Made by a program: the position numbers and the translations under genes
Assembly (NCBI GenBank): GCA_017885225.1
Contig: JAFNGM010000249.1
Span: forward strand, 15,776 to 20,850
DNA length: 5,075 nt
Direction: 5' to 3'
From: Syntrophaceae bacterium
GTDB taxonomy: Bacteria; Desulfobacterota; Syntrophia; Syntrophales; UBA2185
Notes under the pieces: model-generated
What the model was told of the DNA's origin: nothing
The model's database searches: none
The model's input: only the letters and a program-made list of their open reading frames with translations
Shown: positions 1 to 5,075 of the stretch, piece after piece
Layout: each line of letters opens with the position of its first letter
Position numbering within the stretch: the first letter of the stretch is position 1

Positions 1-69
1 TTTTGCGGTGTGAATCGCGCTACGCAGGTGAAAATAAACTTCGTGTATAAAAAAACGGGCAGAAAATAG
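1..69 (+). other. Possible C-terminal tail of an upstream gene (very uncertain)
   Basis: Frame 1 is open from the first base to a TAG at 67-69, giving 22 residues that end in TQVKINFVYKKTGRK. The alternating polar and hydrophobic pattern would suit the last strand of a beta-barrel or beta-sheet protein. The other two forward frames stop earlier (near bases 11 and 48). An open run of this length is expected by chance about a third of the time, and no hairpin terminator follows it, so this is only a hint. Reading the sequence left of the window would settle it. Confidence 0.2.
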
Positions 70-94
70 ACGAATAGTTAGTGAAAGATTTATC

Positions 95-123
95 TTGACA
101 ACATAAGAATATATAAGTATCTT
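95..123 (+). promoter_or_regulatory. Sigma-70-type promoter for the small lipoprotein gene
   Basis: A perfect -35 hexamer TTGACA (95-100) is followed after exactly 17 bases by TATCTT (118-123), a 4 of 6 match to the -10 consensus with the key T-A-----T positions kept. The spacer is very AT-rich. Transcription would start near base 130 and give a leader of about 60 bases before the ATG at 192. With the terminator at 421-461 it would make a compact transcript of roughly 330 bases. Called from consensus and spacing only. Confidence 0.6.
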
Positions 124-191
124 TCAGCGCAGCAAAGGGTTTATTGATTTACCAACGTCAGAAAAAAATTTTTAAAGGGAGGTAGAAATCG

Positions 192-401
192 ATGAAGAGA
201 CTTTTTGCAATTATTGTTTCAATTATTTTTTTGGTAACGTTATCATTTACTTTGATGGGCTGTCCGTCAGCACCGGAAAAGAAACCGGCTGAACCTGCCA
301 AGAAAGAGGCGGCCGCCCCGGCACCCGCACCCGCTCCGGCACCTGCTCCTGCTCCAGCACCGCCAGCACCGCCAGCACCAGCGAAACCCGCGGCGAAGTA
401 A
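192..401 (+). CDS. Small Ala/Pro-rich lipoprotein
   Basis: A 69-residue envelope lipoprotein of unknown specific function. Residues 1-23 form a type II signal peptide: MKR, then a long hydrophobic stretch, then the lipobox LMG-C with the lipidated cysteine at position 24. Residue +2 is Pro rather than Asp, which by the enterobacterial sorting rule favours the outer membrane. The 46-residue mature part starts CPSAPEKKPAEPAKKE, continues as an alternating Ala-Pro run and ends AKPAAK. It has no globular domain, and such sequence should form an extended polyproline-II rod, as in TonB-type periplasmic linkers. The start is well supported: GGAGGT at 178-183 lies 8 bases before the ATG. The gene has its own promoter and terminator and is not part of an operon. 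A structural tether role like that of Braun lipoprotein is possible but inferred; there is no clear homology to a named family. Confidence 0.88.
   Translation: MKRLFAIIVSIIFLVTLSFTLMGCPSAPEKKPAEPAKKEAAAPAPAPAPAPAPAPAPPAPPAPAKPAAK
318..383 (+). repeat. Ala-Pro coding repeat within the lipoprotein gene
   Basis: Twenty-two codons alternate Pro and Ala, changing near the end to a PPA rhythm. Synonymous codons are mixed (Ala gca, gct, gcg; Pro ccc, ccg, cct, cca), so the DNA is not a perfect tandem repeat. The exception is a 9-base unit ccgccagca present twice in tandem at 360-377. The mixture suggests an old repeat held by selection on the protein, with a small recent duplication at its 3' end. 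Confidence 0.85.
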
Positions 402-420
402 AATTTTTTCAAATCTTAGG

Positions 421-461
421 AAAAAACAGCCGGGCATGTTGCGTGCCCGGCTTGTTTTTTT
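421..461 (+). terminator. Strong intrinsic terminator after the lipoprotein gene
   Basis: An 8-bp perfect GC-rich stem, GCCGGGCA (429-436) with TGCCCGGC (444-451), encloses a 7-base loop and is followed by a run of T with one G (452-461). The A-rich left flank (421-428) can pair with the T-run, which lengthens the stem and means the element could also stop transcription on the minus strand. It separates the lipoprotein unit from the two-component operon. Confidence 0.93.
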
Positions 462-483
462 AATATGCACGCATCTGTCTTTC

Positions 484-512
484 TTGACTTCCCTATTCTT
501 TCTCTATATCAT
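484..512 (+). promoter_or_regulatory. Sigma-70-type promoter for the two-component operon
   Basis: TTGACT (484-489, 5 of 6) and TATCAT (507-512, 5 of 6) are separated by exactly 17 bases, in the gap between the terminator and the kinase gene. Transcription would begin near 519, leaving a short leader of about 30 bases. No sigma-54 (-24/-12) element is seen here, so the operon does not look autoactivated by its own sigma-54 activator. Called from consensus and spacing only. Confidence 0.55.
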
Positions 513-549
513 CCGCTCTGACATACTTGTCTAAAGATAATAATGCCTT

Positions 550-2073
550 ATGGAAACTTTTACCTTAGCGACGGTCAGCCTCGTTATTTCTATCTCCTTG
601 ATTGTGAGCAAAAAGAGAGACCCGGCCTGTCTATCCTTCGCTGTTCTCTGCCTGGCGCTGTTCTTTCATAAAGGCGCCGCTTTTTTCTTTGGAATTTTTT
701 TTAGCGGCTTCTGGAAGATTGTTGAATATCTGGGTCTTGTTGCCATTCCCACGTGTGCCATACGATTTACGCTTTCCCTTATCAGCCGGCACACCTTTCT
801 GTCAAAGAGGGACATTATATCCTCAGGAATTTTCAGTGGATTCCTCGCCATAGCCCTGTTCACTCCTCTGTACAGAGGGATATACCTGGATACCCTTCTT
901 TATCTTTACGCGGGCTTGGTGCTGCTTATCTGTTATGCGTCTCTTCTCCGCTATATAAAGAAGCGTCCTCCGGGTGTCGAACGAACACGGATGGTGTATC
1001 TATCCGTTGCCTGCACAGCAACAGCGGTTCTCAGTATCCTTGATTTAGTATACTATTATGGCTATGCATTTCCTCCCGTTTCCAATTTGTTTATTGCCAT
1101 GCTCCTTTATTTTGTGATGATTCTCATCACGCATCCCCACCTGCCCGAGTTGCATGAACTCATGGCCAGGGCTCTTATTGTTTCCATCGTAACCCTTTTC
1201 GCAGCAATTATATTTACCCTCATCGCGAGGCTGTTTGGAAGTGGGGTAAGTCCGCCCCTTACCCATATTTTGCTTGCATCTTTCATTATTGTCATTGCGA
1301 TTGAACCTTTTAAGATTGTCTTAAAAATAATTTTCAACTATATCTACCCGGAGGGTAAGGATGTATTTACCTCTCTATATGCCTTGGATGAAAAGCTGGA
1401 AAAGGAAAAGTCTCTGCTTCTGGAGGAAATGGCCCCTGTGTTAGCCCATGAAATACGAAATCCCCTCGGTTCCATTAAAGGCGCTGCGCAGTACCTCCGG
1501 TCGGAATCGAATACGGGAGAGAATCAAAGACTGCTGGACGTCATAATAGAAGAAGTTGACCGTTTGAATAGTGTCGTTTCACAATTCCTTAATTATGCGA
1601 AGCCTTACACAATCAATCTGAAGACACAGGATGTAAATCAGGTTATTGAAAAGGCTATCGAAATTGTGAAGGCCAGTGACCGGTTAGGAAAAATTTCCAT
1701 TGAAAAGGAGTTGCGTTCCGATTTGCCGATGGTAGATATTGACGCGGAGCAACTTGTTCAGGTCATTTTGAATATTTCCTTTAATGCCATAGAAGCAATG
1801 CCGGCGGGAGGCACTCTGATTTTTAGGACGTCAAAAATTGAAAGCGGTGACGGCGGGGCGGTGGGTATTTCTATCCGCGATACGGGAACAGGAATCAAAA
1901 CAGAAGAGATGAAAAATATTTTTAAACCGTTTTTCACAACCAAAGAAAGGGGAGTTGGTCTTGGGCTTGCCATCTGCCAGAAGATTATTAAAAATCACGG
2001 CGGCTACATTAGGGTCAAATCAATTCCTCACCAGGGGAGCATATTCTATATAAGGCTTGATGTTGCTCATTAA
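550..2073 (+). CDS. Membrane sensor histidine kinase, nine-span N-terminus
   Basis: A 507-residue sensor kinase of a two-component system. Residues 1-260 are almost all hydrophobic and read as about nine membrane spans (near 3-20, 26-50, 55-79, 88-107, 112-134, 148-171, 176-194, 206-229, 237-260). The charged loops KKRD (21-24), SRHTFLSKRD (79-88), RYIKKRPP (134-141) and the His-rich loop near 194-207 all fall on the inner side, so the positive-inside rule puts the kinase in the cytoplasm. A short coiled coil (about 275-292) leads straight into HisKA, with no PAS, GAF or HAMP domain. The H-box LAHEIRNPLG has phosphoacceptor His300, with Glu301 and Asn304 of the HExxN signature that often goes with phosphatase activity. 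The ATPase domain shows the N-box (Asn408, Asn412), G1 DTGTGI (444-449), F-box (457-465) and G2 GVGLGLAI (468-475), so it looks active. The ATG is the first possible start after an in-frame TAA at 541-543, but has no clear Shine-Dalgarno sequence. The partner is the regulator 24 bases downstream. The signal sensed is unknown. Confidence 0.95.
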   Translation: METFTLATVSLVISISLIVSKKRDPACLSFAVLCLALFFHKGAAFFFGIFFSGFWKIVEYLGLVAIPTCAIRFTLSLISRHTFLSKRDIISSGIFSGFLAIALFTPLYRGIYLDTLLYLYAGLVLLICYASLLRYIKKRPPGVERTRMVYLSVACTATAVLSILDLVYYYGYAFPPVSNLFIAMLLYFVMILITHPHLPELHELMARALIVSIVTLFAAIIFTLIARLFGSGVSPPLTHILLASFIIVIAIEPFKIVLKIIFNYIYPEGKDVFTSLYALDEKLEKEKSLLLEEMAPVLAHEIRNPLGSIKGAAQYLRSESNTGENQRLLDVIIEEVDRLNSVVSQFLNYAKPYTINLKTQDVNQVIEKAIEIVKASDRLGKISIEKELRSDLPMVDIDAEQLVQVILNISFNAIEAMPAGGTLIFRTSKIESGDGGAVGISIRDTGTGIKTEEMKNIFKPFFTTKERGVGLGLAICQKIIKNHGGYIRVKSIPHQGSIFYIRLDVAH

Positions 2074-2082
2074 AAAATTATT

Positions 2083-2090
2083 GAGTGGTG
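2083..2090 (+). promoter_or_regulatory. Ribosome binding site fixing the GTG start of the response regulator
   Basis: GAGTGGTG, an imperfect Shine-Dalgarno sequence, sits 7 bases before the GTG at 2098. It lies in the 24-base gap after the kinase stop codon. It supports the GTG as the true start, which also puts the receiver domain's first beta strand (EKILIVDDE) right at the N-terminus, as usual. Confidence 0.6.
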
Positions 2091-2097
2091 AACTATA

Positions 2098-3465
2098 GTG
2101 GAAAAAATACTGATTGTTGATGATGAGCTCAATATGAGGCTGGTCTTAAAAGCCTTGCTGAACAAGGAAGGATATGAAGTAGTCACGGCGGCGGACGGTT
2201 TTGATGCGCTAAGAATCCTCAAAGGTGGCGATGTGGAAGTCGTGGTGACGGACATGAAAATGCCGAAGCTTGATGGTATGGGTCTTCTGGAGCGAGTGAA
2301 TCGTGAGTATCCTCCCACGCCGGTAATAATCATAACCGCTCATGGGACGATTGCCGCCGCGGTAGATGCCCTGAAGAAAGGTGCTTTTGATTATATCACC
2401 AAGCCGTTCGACCAGGACGAGCTGAAAAGTGTGATTTACAAAGCCATAAAGACCCGGCGCTTGAGCGAGGATGAGCTCTTTCTCAGCCCCGAAGAGATAG
2501 ACCGCCAGGGAATTGTAGGCATGAGCGAGCCAATGCTGAAAATCTATGATACCATCAAGAAAGTGGCACCCACATCGACGACAGTTCTTATAACGGGAGA
2601 AACGGGTACAGGGAAGGATCTTATCGCGTGCGTCATACATAAAAACAGCCCCCGCAAGAACAACCCGTTCGTGAAGATAAACTGTGCTGCCATTGCGGAG
2701 AATCTGATTGAAAGCGAGCTTTTCGGCCATGAGAGAGGAGCCTTTACCGGGGCGGTGTCCACAAAGCCGGGGAAATTCGAACTGGCAGACAAAGGCACCC
2801 TCTTTTTGGATGAAGTTGGGGAAATTCCCAGGGAAATGCAGGTGAAGCTTCTTCGGGTTCTTCAGGATCAGGAATTCGAGCGGGTTGGCGGGTTACGTAC
2901 TATCAAAGTCGATGTTCGTTTGATTACCGCAACAAACAGAAACCTTCTTCAGGACGTAAAAGATGGCAGGTTCAGAGAAGATCTTTATTACCGTCTTAAT
3001 GTATTCCCGACGCACCTGCCTTCTCTCCGGGAAAGGAAGGAAGACATTCTTCCCCTGACCGATTACTTTATCGAGAAATTCAACAAGAAGCTGGACAGGT
3101 CGGTGAAACATGTCGATACAAAAGTGAAGGAAGTCCTTGTCCGGTATGAATGGCCCGGCAATATAAGGGAACTGGAAAATTTTATTGAACGAATTGTACT
3201 TATGGCAGGTGGTGATACAATAACGTTCGCTGACATTCCTCAGGAATGGAAATCGGCTGCCGAGGTGCTCTTCATCGCCCCGCCGGCGGGACAGAAAAAG
3301 CCCTTCAAGGATTTTGTGAAAAGCCATATGGAAGAAGTGGAAAAGCAGTCCATTATCCAGTGTCTGGAGGAATGCGGCAGTAATGTCACCAAAGCGGCAC
3401 AGCGTCTTGGTCTCAGCAGGAAGGGACTGCAGTTGAAAATGATAAAATATAATCTCCGTAAATAA
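2098..3465 (+). CDS. Sigma-54-dependent response regulator, NtrC/AtoC type
   Basis: A 455-residue cytoplasmic transcription activator of standard length and order. The receiver domain (about 1-120) has acidic pocket Asp8/Asp9, phosphoacceptor Asp52 (VVTDMKMP), Thr80 and Lys102. The AAA+ domain (about 138-370) has Walker A GETGTGKD (167-174), the sigma-54 contact loop GAFTGA (214-219), Walker B TLFLDE (234-239), the arginine-finger region FREDLYYRL (292-300) and sensor II WPGNIRELEN (352-361). All are intact, so it should hydrolyse ATP and remodel sigma-54 RNA polymerase. A Fis-type helix-turn-helix closes the protein (about 426-453), with recognition region LGLSRKGLQLKM where the classic NtrC family has a SRRTLYRKL-like sequence. 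It should be phosphorylated by the kinase encoded just upstream, with which it is cotranscribed. Which NtrC-family subgroup it belongs to, and its targets, cannot be told from the sequence; no -24/-12 promoter was recognised in the window. Confidence 0.96.
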   Translation: MEKILIVDDELNMRLVLKALLNKEGYEVVTAADGFDALRILKGGDVEVVVTDMKMPKLDGMGLLERVNREYPPTPVIIITAHGTIAAAVDALKKGAFDYITKPFDQDELKSVIYKAIKTRRLSEDELFLSPEEIDRQGIVGMSEPMLKIYDTIKKVAPTSTTVLITGETGTGKDLIACVIHKNSPRKNNPFVKINCAAIAENLIESELFGHERGAFTGAVSTKPGKFELADKGTLFLDEVGEIPREMQVKLLRVLQDQEFERVGGLRTIKVDVRLITATNRNLLQDVKDGRFREDLYYRLNVFPTHLPSLRERKEDILPLTDYFIEKFNKKLDRSVKHVDTKVKEVLVRYEWPGNIRELENFIERIVLMAGGDTITFADIPQEWKSAAEVLFIAPPAGQKKPFKDFVKSHMEEVEKQSIIQCLEECGSNVTKAAQRLGLSRKGLQLKMIKYNLRK

Positions 3466-3484
3466 TTATGTACCGGGGGTAGAG

Positions 3485-3658
3485 ATGGAAACACTGCTCT
3501 TTACGAAAAAAGACGTGGAAAAAGTATTGACGCCGTCAGTGGCCAATAAAACCGTTGAGAAGGCGTTCAAGGCGTATGGATTGGGGCAGGCTGGTATGCC
3601 CGCAAAGAGTTATCTCTATTGAAAAAAAGGCGATTTGCGATCCATTCCATTCCTCTGA
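3485..3658 (+). pseudogene. Ornithine cyclodeaminase/alanine dehydrogenase-family 5' remnant
   Basis: An ATG at 3485, preceded by a G-rich site (GGGGGT, 3475-3480), opens a 45-codon frame that ends at TGA 3620-3622. It starts METLLFTKKDVEKVL, followed by a segment ending KAYGLGQAGMPAKSYLY. This matches, from memory of the family, the N-terminus of ornithine cyclodeaminase/archaeal-type alanine dehydrogenase proteins (NAD-dependent, about 320 residues). After the stop the same frame continues KKGDLRSIPFL before a second TGA (3656-3658), which matches the family's next segment (KGDLRxMPAYL). So the reading frame is interrupted by a point nonsense change, and then the gene is simply gone: nothing resembling the nucleotide-binding core follows before thyX. 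It lies 19 bases after the regulator stop on the same strand, so it was probably once a third operon gene. A short translated peptide of 45 residues is possible, but no function is likely. Confidence 0.75.
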
Positions 3659-3661
3659 AAT

Positions 3662-3721
3662 GTCACAGGCTTTTCACGGTGACGCAAAACGTTCCTAAAA
3701 CATAAAAGAGGATTTCGTCAC
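3662..3721. repeat. Imperfect inverted repeats between the remnant and thyX
   Basis: GTCAC (3662-3666), GTGAC (3679-3683) and GTCAC (3717-3721) form competing inverted pairs. The larger hairpin pairs GTGACG (3679-3684) with CGTCAC (3716-3721), and is extended by AAA/TTT (3686-3688 with 3713-3715) and TCCT/AGGA (3693-3696 with 3709-3712), with a 12-base loop and a bulge. There is no T-run on either side, so it is not a standard intrinsic terminator, yet it sits where the two convergent units meet. It could be a weak terminator or RNA-stabilising hairpin, or chance. Confidence 0.3.
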
Positions 3722-3743
3722 AAAGATTGTCAGGATTTATTGA

Positions 3744-5075
3744 TTATTCTTTGAAATGGGGAAACGTTTGATCATACAGGGAGGTGAAACCGTCCTTGCC
3801 CGTGGCGAGCATCAGTGTGAGCGGCATCTCTCTCTTTCCCAGATATACCATCTGTTCTGCCATTTGCCTTATATCCCACTGGGCATGTGCATCTGCCCTC
3901 AGGCGCGCAATATGATATAGTTCCCTCGCATTGACCTTCATGGAAATACGCTTGCGATGGGAATTAGTCAGGATATAGCCGGCTGCCGTCGGGGTGTGTT
4001 TTTTCAGCTCGCCGAATGTCTTTTCGGTTCGCTTTACGATCTCCATGAAGGCTTTTTCCATGCCGATTTCTATTATGGCGGGCGGTATGGTTACACCGAG
4101 AGATGGATCATACTCCTGTCCGGTGATGGTTGCCATACGGTGGCGCTTCATCTGGGCGAAACAGCTTGCGTTTATGATCAATTCAAAATGGAGATCGACA
4201 TGTTCGAACTCACGCAGGACGGGATCATAGGCCTTCACATGCCGCAGGGCTGTTTTCACGAAACCTTCTTTTTCGCGTCTATTCATTGAGGAAACAATCT
4301 GGAGACACTGGGAAAAGGGAAAATTTGATGACGAGTGGATCAGGGAGGCCACGATCCTGTTGTCTGCTTCGGGCGTAACATATACAAGCGCTACGTTTTT
4401 GTTTACACGTCCGGATGTGTTTGGTTTCCATGTTTGATCTCTTTCTTCATAGAGCGTTATTGCCTTTTCCTTCAAGGCCTGTCTGGTAAGACGGTCGTAA
4501 TCTGTGGCTTTTGTGTAGCGTATAAGGGAGGGCGCAATATTCTTCGTCGCTTCGTATAGCTCGCTGCTATACTCCTGCGCTTCAGCCAGCGGGTGGGCCG
4601 CAAGGCGACGGAGCATGAGTTCCAGATTTCTGGCATTGATGGTCATTCCCAATTGTGTCTCCGTAGCAAGTGAAAGGATGTAGCGGGCGTCTTCCTTTGC
4701 CCATCCTTCAATCATGGAGCGATTCTTCGGGTCGGCTGCAAGGTCCCTGTGCTTTTCAAGGACGTAAGGTTTCAAATTTTTATGAAGCTTGTGATAAAGA
4801 CGATTTTGTTCGCGGACAATGCCGATAAATGCATCTTCCAAACCGGCTTTACGAATCTCGGCAGGGATAACAAAATCGTCTTTGAGAAGGACATATCGCT
4901 GCGATTTTTCCGTATAGGAACAGAGGCGGAATTTTTCAATCTCTTCCACAAGAATCCGCGAAACTCCGATGACATCGATATTGAAGACGGCATGTTCGGC
5001 GATGGAGCTGTGTCCCATATCGAAAACGATGTTCCGATTGGACTGCCGTGCTTTTTCCACCTCCTGCCGGGCAAT
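3744..5075 (-). CDS. thyX: Tandem-domain flavin-dependent thymidylate synthase (N-terminus missing)
   Basis: ThyX makes dTMP from dUMP using methylene-tetrahydrofolate, with FAD and NADPH, in the cytoplasm. The visible 443 residues hold two ThyX-like domains, where the classic enzyme has one domain of about 220 residues. Counting from the first visible codon, domain 1 has GHSSIAEH (21-28) and KFRLCSYTEKSQRY (48-61), matching RHRxxSxNExSxRY but with R-H changed to K-F and N to T. Its C-terminal helix region (NARNLELMLRRLAAHPLAEAQ) has lost the usual RADxHAQW. Domain 2 has EFEH (about 289-292), an intact RHR (311-313) in RHRMATITGQEYD with the ExSxRY part lost, and an intact RADAHAQWDI (393-402). 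The frame is open to the window edge: five codons (IARQE) precede the GTG at 5060-5058, so that GTG is not the true start and the gene continues right. Long two-domain ThyX proteins are, as I recall, annotated in some bacteria including Chlamydia. The gene runs convergently to the kinase-regulator operon; no promoter is visible. Confidence 0.92.
   Translation of the reverse strand: MARQEVEKARQSNRNIVFDMGHSSIAEHAVFNIDVIGVSRILVEEIEKFRLCSYTEKSQRYVLLKDDFVIPAEIRKAGLEDAFIGIVREQNRLYHKLHKNLKPYVLEKHRDLAADPKNRSMIEGWAKEDARYILSLATETQLGMTINARNLELMLRRLAAHPLAEAQEYSSELYEATKNIAPSLIRYTKATDYDRLTRQALKEKAITLYEERDQTWKPNTSGRVNKNVALVYVTPEADNRIVASLIHSSSNFPFSQCLQIVSSMNRREKEGFVKTALRHVKAYDPVLREFEHVDLHFELIINASCFAQMKRHRMATITGQEYDPSLGVTIPPAIIEIGMEKAFMEIVKRTEKTFGELKKHTPTAAGYILTNSHRKRISMKVNARELYHIARLRADAHAQWDIRQMAEQMVYLGKREMPLTLMLATGKDGFTSLYDQTFPHFKE

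Noticed and set aside
112..117. TATAAG as the -10 box of the lipoprotein promoter.
   Set aside because: It is only 11 bases from TTGACA, too close; TATCTT at 118-123 gives the ideal 17-base spacing.
158..412. Long antisense reading frame with Gly-Ala repeats over the lipoprotein gene.
   Set aside because: It is the mirror of the Ala-Pro codons; it has no plausible ribosome site or homology, while the sense frame has signal peptide, lipobox and terminator.
2563..2580. TGGCAC inside the response regulator gene as a sigma-54 promoter -24 element.
   Set aside because: The correctly spaced -12 TTGC element is absent and the site is in the middle of the conserved ATPase domain coding region.
2209..2730. 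A 173-codon antisense open frame within the response regulator gene.
   Set aside because: The sense strand encodes a fully conserved NtrC-type protein; the antisense product shows no recognisable domain and is expected by codon bias.
3620..3622. In-frame TGA inside a conserved protein segment as a selenocysteine codon or reassigned Trp codon.
   Set aside because: The family position is not a Cys/Sec site as far as I recall, a second TGA follows 11 codons later, homology ends there, and no selenocysteine-insertion hairpin is evident. Pseudogene decay explains it better.
5058..5060. GTG at 5060-5058 (minus strand) as the real start of thyX.
   Set aside because: The frame stays open upstream to the window edge (IARQE), and ThyX proteins need N-terminal sequence before the GHxSxxEH motif, so the true start lies outside the window.

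Overview
The window looks like an ordinary stretch of a Gram-negative, probably anaerobic bacterial chromosome. A lipobox lipoprotein, a multi-span membrane histidine kinase paired with an NtrC-type sigma-54 activator, and a long two-domain ThyX would all fit the Desulfobacterota (former Deltaproteobacteria), perhaps near Syntrophales. That placement is inferred from gene style only; there is no rRNA or other marker. No mobile element, CRISPR array, tRNA or rRNA was seen.

Layout: bases 1-191 hold a possible tail of an upstream gene (very uncertain) and a sigma-70-like promoter. Bases 192-401 encode a 69-residue lipoprotein whose mature part is almost entirely Ala, Pro, Lys and Glu, closed by a strong intrinsic terminator at 421-461, so it appears to be a stand-alone small mRNA. 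A second sigma-70-like promoter (484-512) precedes a two-gene operon: a nine-span membrane histidine kinase (550-2073) and, 24 bases later, a full-length sigma-54-dependent response regulator (2098-3465). Just after it lies a decayed 5' fragment of an ornithine cyclodeaminase/alanine dehydrogenase-family gene (3485-3658). The rest (3744-5075, minus strand, N-terminus beyond the window) is a tandem-domain flavin-dependent thymidylate synthase, convergent with the operon.

How the genes work together: the kinase and regulator should form one signalling pair, in which a membrane signal leads to phosphorylation of Asp52 and activation of sigma-54 promoters. No sigma-54 promoter was recognised in the window, so the targets lie elsewhere. 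The lipoprotein and thyX seem functionally unrelated to the pair.

The most interesting point is in the ThyX protein. Its two ThyX-like halves have lost different parts of the active-site signature: the first half keeps the S-x-x-E-x-S-x-R-Y part, and the second keeps RHR and the RADxHAQW[D/E]I helix. This suggests one composite active site built from two degenerate copies.
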